A stretch of DNA of 64,000 nucleotides from Nocardioides speluncae (GTDB taxonomy: Bacteria > Actinomycetota > Actinomycetes > Propionibacteriales > Nocardioidaceae): assembly GCF_003121585.1 (NCBI RefSeq), contig NZ_QEOO01000026.1, positions 124,001-188,000 on the forward strand, in the 5' to 3' direction. How positions within the stretch are numbered: position 1 is the stretch's first letter; each line of letters opens with the position of its first letter. The notes under the pieces were generated by a model. That model was not told where the DNA came from, did not search any database, and saw only the letters and a program-made list of their open reading frames with translations. This document shows, one piece after another, positions 61,275 through 64,000 of the stretch. A program made the translations under genes and the position numbers.

Positions 61275-63217
61275 GGCAGCACCGCCTCGATCCGGGTGCC
61301 TTGTCCAGGCGGGCTGGTGACGCCGATCGAGCCGCCGAGCGCGGCAACCCGGTCGCGCAGCCCGGCGAGGCCGCTGCCCGCCTTCACCACGGCGCCGCCG
61401 CGGCCGTCGTCGGTGACGAGTACGGCGACGCTGTCGTCGTGCTGGCGGACCACCAGGTCGATCGCGCCGGCCTCGGCGTGCTTCACCGCGTTGGCGAGCG
61501 CCTCGCTGGCGACGTAGTAGGCGGTGGTGCTGACGTGGTCGGGCAGGGCGCCGGTCTCCAGCTCGACCGTCACCGGCAGCGGGATGCCCTGGGTGAGGCT
61601 GGCCAGGGCGGCGGGCAGGCCGTCGTCCAGGCAGCTCGGCCGCAGTCCGTGCGCGATCTGGCGCAGCTCGCCGACCGCCGTACCCAGCTCGGCGACCGCG
61701 CCGTCGAGCACCGAGTCCACGTCGACGGTGCCGTCGACCAGGTGACGCTGCGCCAGCCGCAGCGACATCCCGAGCGAGACCAGCCGCTGCTGGGCACCGT
61801 CGTGGAGGTCGAGCTCGAGCCGCTTGCGCTCCTCGTAGCCGGCCCGCAGCAGCCGCGACCGGCTGGCCTCGACGTCGCGGAGCGCCTGCGCCAGCTCCAG
61901 CCGCAGCCGGGCGATCTCGACGACCAGGCCGCTGGCTTCCGCCACGTCGCGCATCAGCCACGGCGCCGCCGAGGCCGCTGCGACGAGTACGCCGACCACC
62001 TCGTCACCGACCGTGATGGTCTGCGCGCCCGGCCCGGACGGCACCGGCCGGCCGTCGCGGTCGCGGAACCCCTCACCGCCCGGCACGACGTACCCGATCC
62101 GCAGCTCGGGGTCGGCCAGCGCCCGCCGGAGCACCGGCTCCAGCTGTTCGGGCACCGCCTCGCCGCGGTGCACGCGCGTGCGAAGGTCCTCGATCGCAGC
62201 GAGCGCCCGAGCCCGGGCCGGGTAGAGCCGGCGGCCAACCGAGTCGACCAGGCGCGGCCGGAGCGTGCCGAGTGCCAGCGCCGACGCCGCCGTCGCGATC
62301 ACCGCCAGCACCGTCGAGCCGCCGGCGAGTGCCAGCCCGGTGACCGCCGAGACGACCGTGAAGACCAGCAGCAGGCCGGCGCCGATGATCCCGTAGACCG
62401 TGGTCAGTACCAGCGCCCGGTCGACGTCGTACAGGTCGTGCCGGATCACCGCGACCGCTGCCGCGATCGGGAACGCCAGGAACATGAACAGCAGCCCGAT
62501 CACGACCAGATCCGGCCCGTCCAGCACCAGGTAGCTGAGCCAGCACACCAGCAGCGTCAGCGGCAGCGAGATGCCGGCCAGCGCGAGCATCCGGAGCTGG
62601 CGGCGGGCCACCTCGCCGGAGCGCCGGTAGCGGACGACCGCGGAGGCGAGCGAGGCGATCAGCGTGGCCATGAAGGCGGGGAGGACCACGAACAGCGCGG
62701 CAGCCATCCACTCGACCTCGGGATGCTGCCGGTCCTCGAACGGCGCCGGGTAGGGCCACGGGATCAGCGCCGCGACCACGAAGAAGACCGAGATCACGAC
62801 CAGCAGCGCGATCGGCACCACCCGCCACCGCCGGCTCGGCAGCCGGCCGTCGGGGAAGTGGAGCAGCAGCAGCGCCATCGGCACGTAGAGCAGCATCCAG
62901 CTCCCCTCGCGGGCAGCGACGAACCAGAGCGGCGCCGGCAGCTCACCGGCCCCGGCGACGATGGCATACCCGGTCATCGAGGTGTCGAACACCGCCACGA
63001 ACGCCCCGAGCATCAGGATCGGGCCGACCGCGTTGGCGGGGGCATGCCGGGAGACCAGCACCGCCGCGCCAGCGGCGACCGCGGCGAGCAGCACGCCCAC
63101 GGCAACCTCGACGCCGGCGCGGAGCTCGGGAGCGACCGCGAGCGCGACCAGCCCGGGCAGCATCGCGACGGCTGTGAGACCGCCGAGCGCCCAGGTCAGG
63201 ATCCGCGCCGCTGGCAT
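61262..63217 (-). CDS. sensor histidine kinase with multi-helix sensor and GAF-like segment
   Basis: 651 aa from ATG 63217. About ten membrane helices in residues 1-330, a linker with GAF-like strands (ELRIGYVVPGGEGF, TITVGDEVVGVLVA), then HisKA_3 DLHDGAQQRLVSLGMSLR with phospho-His and HATPase ASEALANAVKHAEA, TDDGRGG. This is the large LiaS/NarX-related actinobacterial type. Divergent from a membrane-protein gene, 149 bp apart. Confidence 0.93.
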   Translation of the reverse strand: MPAARILTWALGGLTAVAMLPGLVALAVAPELRAGVEVAVGVLLAAVAAGAAVLVSRHAPANAVGPILMLGAFVAVFDTSMTGYAIVAGAGELPAPLWFVAAREGSWMLLYVPMALLLLHFPDGRLPSRRWRVVPIALLVVISVFFVVAALIPWPYPAPFEDRQHPEVEWMAAALFVVLPAFMATLIASLASAVVRYRRSGEVARRQLRMLALAGISLPLTLLVCWLSYLVLDGPDLVVIGLLFMFLAFPIAAAVAVIRHDLYDVDRALVLTTVYGIIGAGLLLVFTVVSAVTGLALAGGSTVLAVIATAASALALGTLRPRLVDSVGRRLYPARARALAAIEDLRTRVHRGEAVPEQLEPVLRRALADPELRIGYVVPGGEGFRDRDGRPVPSGPGAQTITVGDEVVGVLVAAASAAPWLMRDVAEASGLVVEIARLRLELAQALRDVEASRSRLLRAGYEERKRLELDLHDGAQQRLVSLGMSLRLAQRHLVDGTVDVDSVLDGAVAELGTAVGELRQIAHGLRPSCLDDGLPAALASLTQGIPLPVTVELETGALPDHVSTTAYYVASEALANAVKHAEAGAIDLVVRQHDDSVAVLVTDDGRGGAVVKAGSGLAGLRDRVAALGGSIGVTSPPGQGTRIEAVLPCGS

Positions 63218-63366
63218 ACGCCCAACGGTAGGTGCGCGCGGACCCCGCCGCCTCCGTATTGGCACGGAGACCAGGTCGGGTGGTCGCCACGATCCGCCCA
63301 CCCGGTCCGCCGGTCGACAGTGGAGCTCCACCGACGCTGATCCGCGTTCACCGAAGGAGCCAGACC

Positions 63367-64000
63367 ATGACCACCACCGCACCGGCGGCCGCACGTGCCG
63401 ACGTACGCGACCTGCGCCGCACCTGGCGCGTGCTGCTCGCCTGCCTGCTGCCGATCGGACCGCTCGGCGTGCTGATCACCCGGGCCGCGATGCCCTACTG
63501 GACCGACCAGGACGAGGCCACGATGGTCGCCAACATCGCCGACTCACCGGGCCGCTCGGAGGTGATGATCTGGGCGTTCGGACTGACCTTCCCCGCACTG
63601 GTGCTCGGCCCGCTCGTGGTCGGCTACCTGGCCCGCCGCGGCGCGCCACGGCTGGCGACCTGGGGCGCCGCGCTGTCGTTCCTGGGCTTCGTGATGGCCG
63701 GCGCGATCGGCTCGACCGACCTGCTCACCCACGTGATGGCGCAGGACGGGTACGACGCCGCCACCGTCGTCGACGTCACCAAGCTGACCATGGCGCACCC
63801 GTTCGCCGTACTCGGCATCGGCGTGTTCATCATCGGCCACATCGTCGGCATGATCCTGCTCGGCATCGCGGTGGCGAAGGCCGGCGTGGTAGCCCGCTGG
63901 GTCGGCATCGCGCTCGCCGTCTCGCAGCCGTTCCACCTGGTGTCCGCGGTGATCCTGCCCAGCCGGATCCTCGACCTGACCCTGGGCTGGGGCCTGACCA
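63367..64000 (+). CDS. multi-helix membrane protein, C-terminally truncated by the window end
   Basis: ATG 63367 with AAGGAG upstream; 211 codons visible, no stop. After a basic cytosolic N-terminus (DVRDLRRTWR) come at least five hydrophobic segments (VLLACLLPIGPLGVLIT, VMIWAFGLTFPALVLGPLVVGYL, AAALSFLGFVMAGAI-type, VLGIGVFIIGHIVGMILLGIAVA, VGIALAVSQPFHLVSAVIL). Family not recognised. It is the natural first target of the divergent two-component system. Confidence 0.75.
   Translation, partial: MTTTAPAAARADVRDLRRTWRVLLACLLPIGPLGVLITRAAMPYWTDQDEATMVANIADSPGRSEVMIWAFGLTFPALVLGPLVVGYLARRGAPRLATWGAALSFLGFVMAGAIGSTDLLTHVMAQDGYDAATVVDVTKLTMAHPFAVLGIGVFIIGHIVGMILLGIAVAKAGVVARWVGIALAVSQPFHLVSAVILPSRILDLTLGWGLT

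Overview
The window is about 70% G+C with many GTG starts, dense 1-4 bp ATGA/GTGA gene overlaps, DUF222 HNH endonuclease, ROK/LacI regulators and an IdeR-type regulator. This fits a soil-type actinobacterium; the gene style and dispersed palindromes suggest the Nocardioidaceae (Nocardioides/Kribbella-like), but that placement is inference. No rRNA, tRNA, CRISPR array, prophage or intact insertion sequence was found.

Layout. 1-2778: end of an alpha/beta hydrolase, a VanY-type carboxypeptidase, a VOC protein and an HNH endonuclease. 2934-13223: carbohydrate block with a ROK repressor divergent from zwf-edd-eda (Entner-Doudoroff route), then a fructose-type ABC transporter plus PfkB kinase divergent from its LacI repressor, with a good LacI operator between. 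13538-21396: GlcNAc/chitobiose-type block (ROK kinase, NagZ, two permeases, binding protein, ROK repressor, divergent MsiK-like ATPase). 21610-24121: tandemly duplicated secreted trypsins whose duplication also copied the 3' end of the neighbouring reductase gene. 24248-32890: reductase, secreted beta-propeller protein, DUF2277, sirtuin, quinone reductase, IdeR-like regulator, hotdog protein and GH13 alpha-glucosidase. 32873-40015: MarR-controlled MFS pump and TetR-controlled heterodimeric ABC exporter. Between them lies a 670 bp non-coding stretch with a 12-codon ORF carrying a near-perfect anti-16S ribosome binding site, a multi-helix RNA and a terminator. 40079-43794: methyltransferase, pdxH, a small helical protein, citrate synthase and a RibD/DHFR-type reductase. 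43818-44654: a GNAT protein fused to a ribbon-helix-helix domain, resembling a one-piece TacA-TacT toxin-antitoxin. 44894-52011: seven overlapping genes that look like a lipid or glycolipid biosynthesis operon. 52018-64000: two NarL/LuxR two-component systems, an ABC exporter, a thioester (TQXA) sortase-anchored adhesin, acetyltransferases, serC and a truncated membrane protein.

How it fits together: the first half is sugar acquisition and catabolism under ROK and LacI control. The middle holds drug-export genes with local repressors. The second half holds cell-envelope and signalling genes. Several families of dispersed palindromes sit at gene 3' ends. Members of one family lie inside three coding sequences and are translated.
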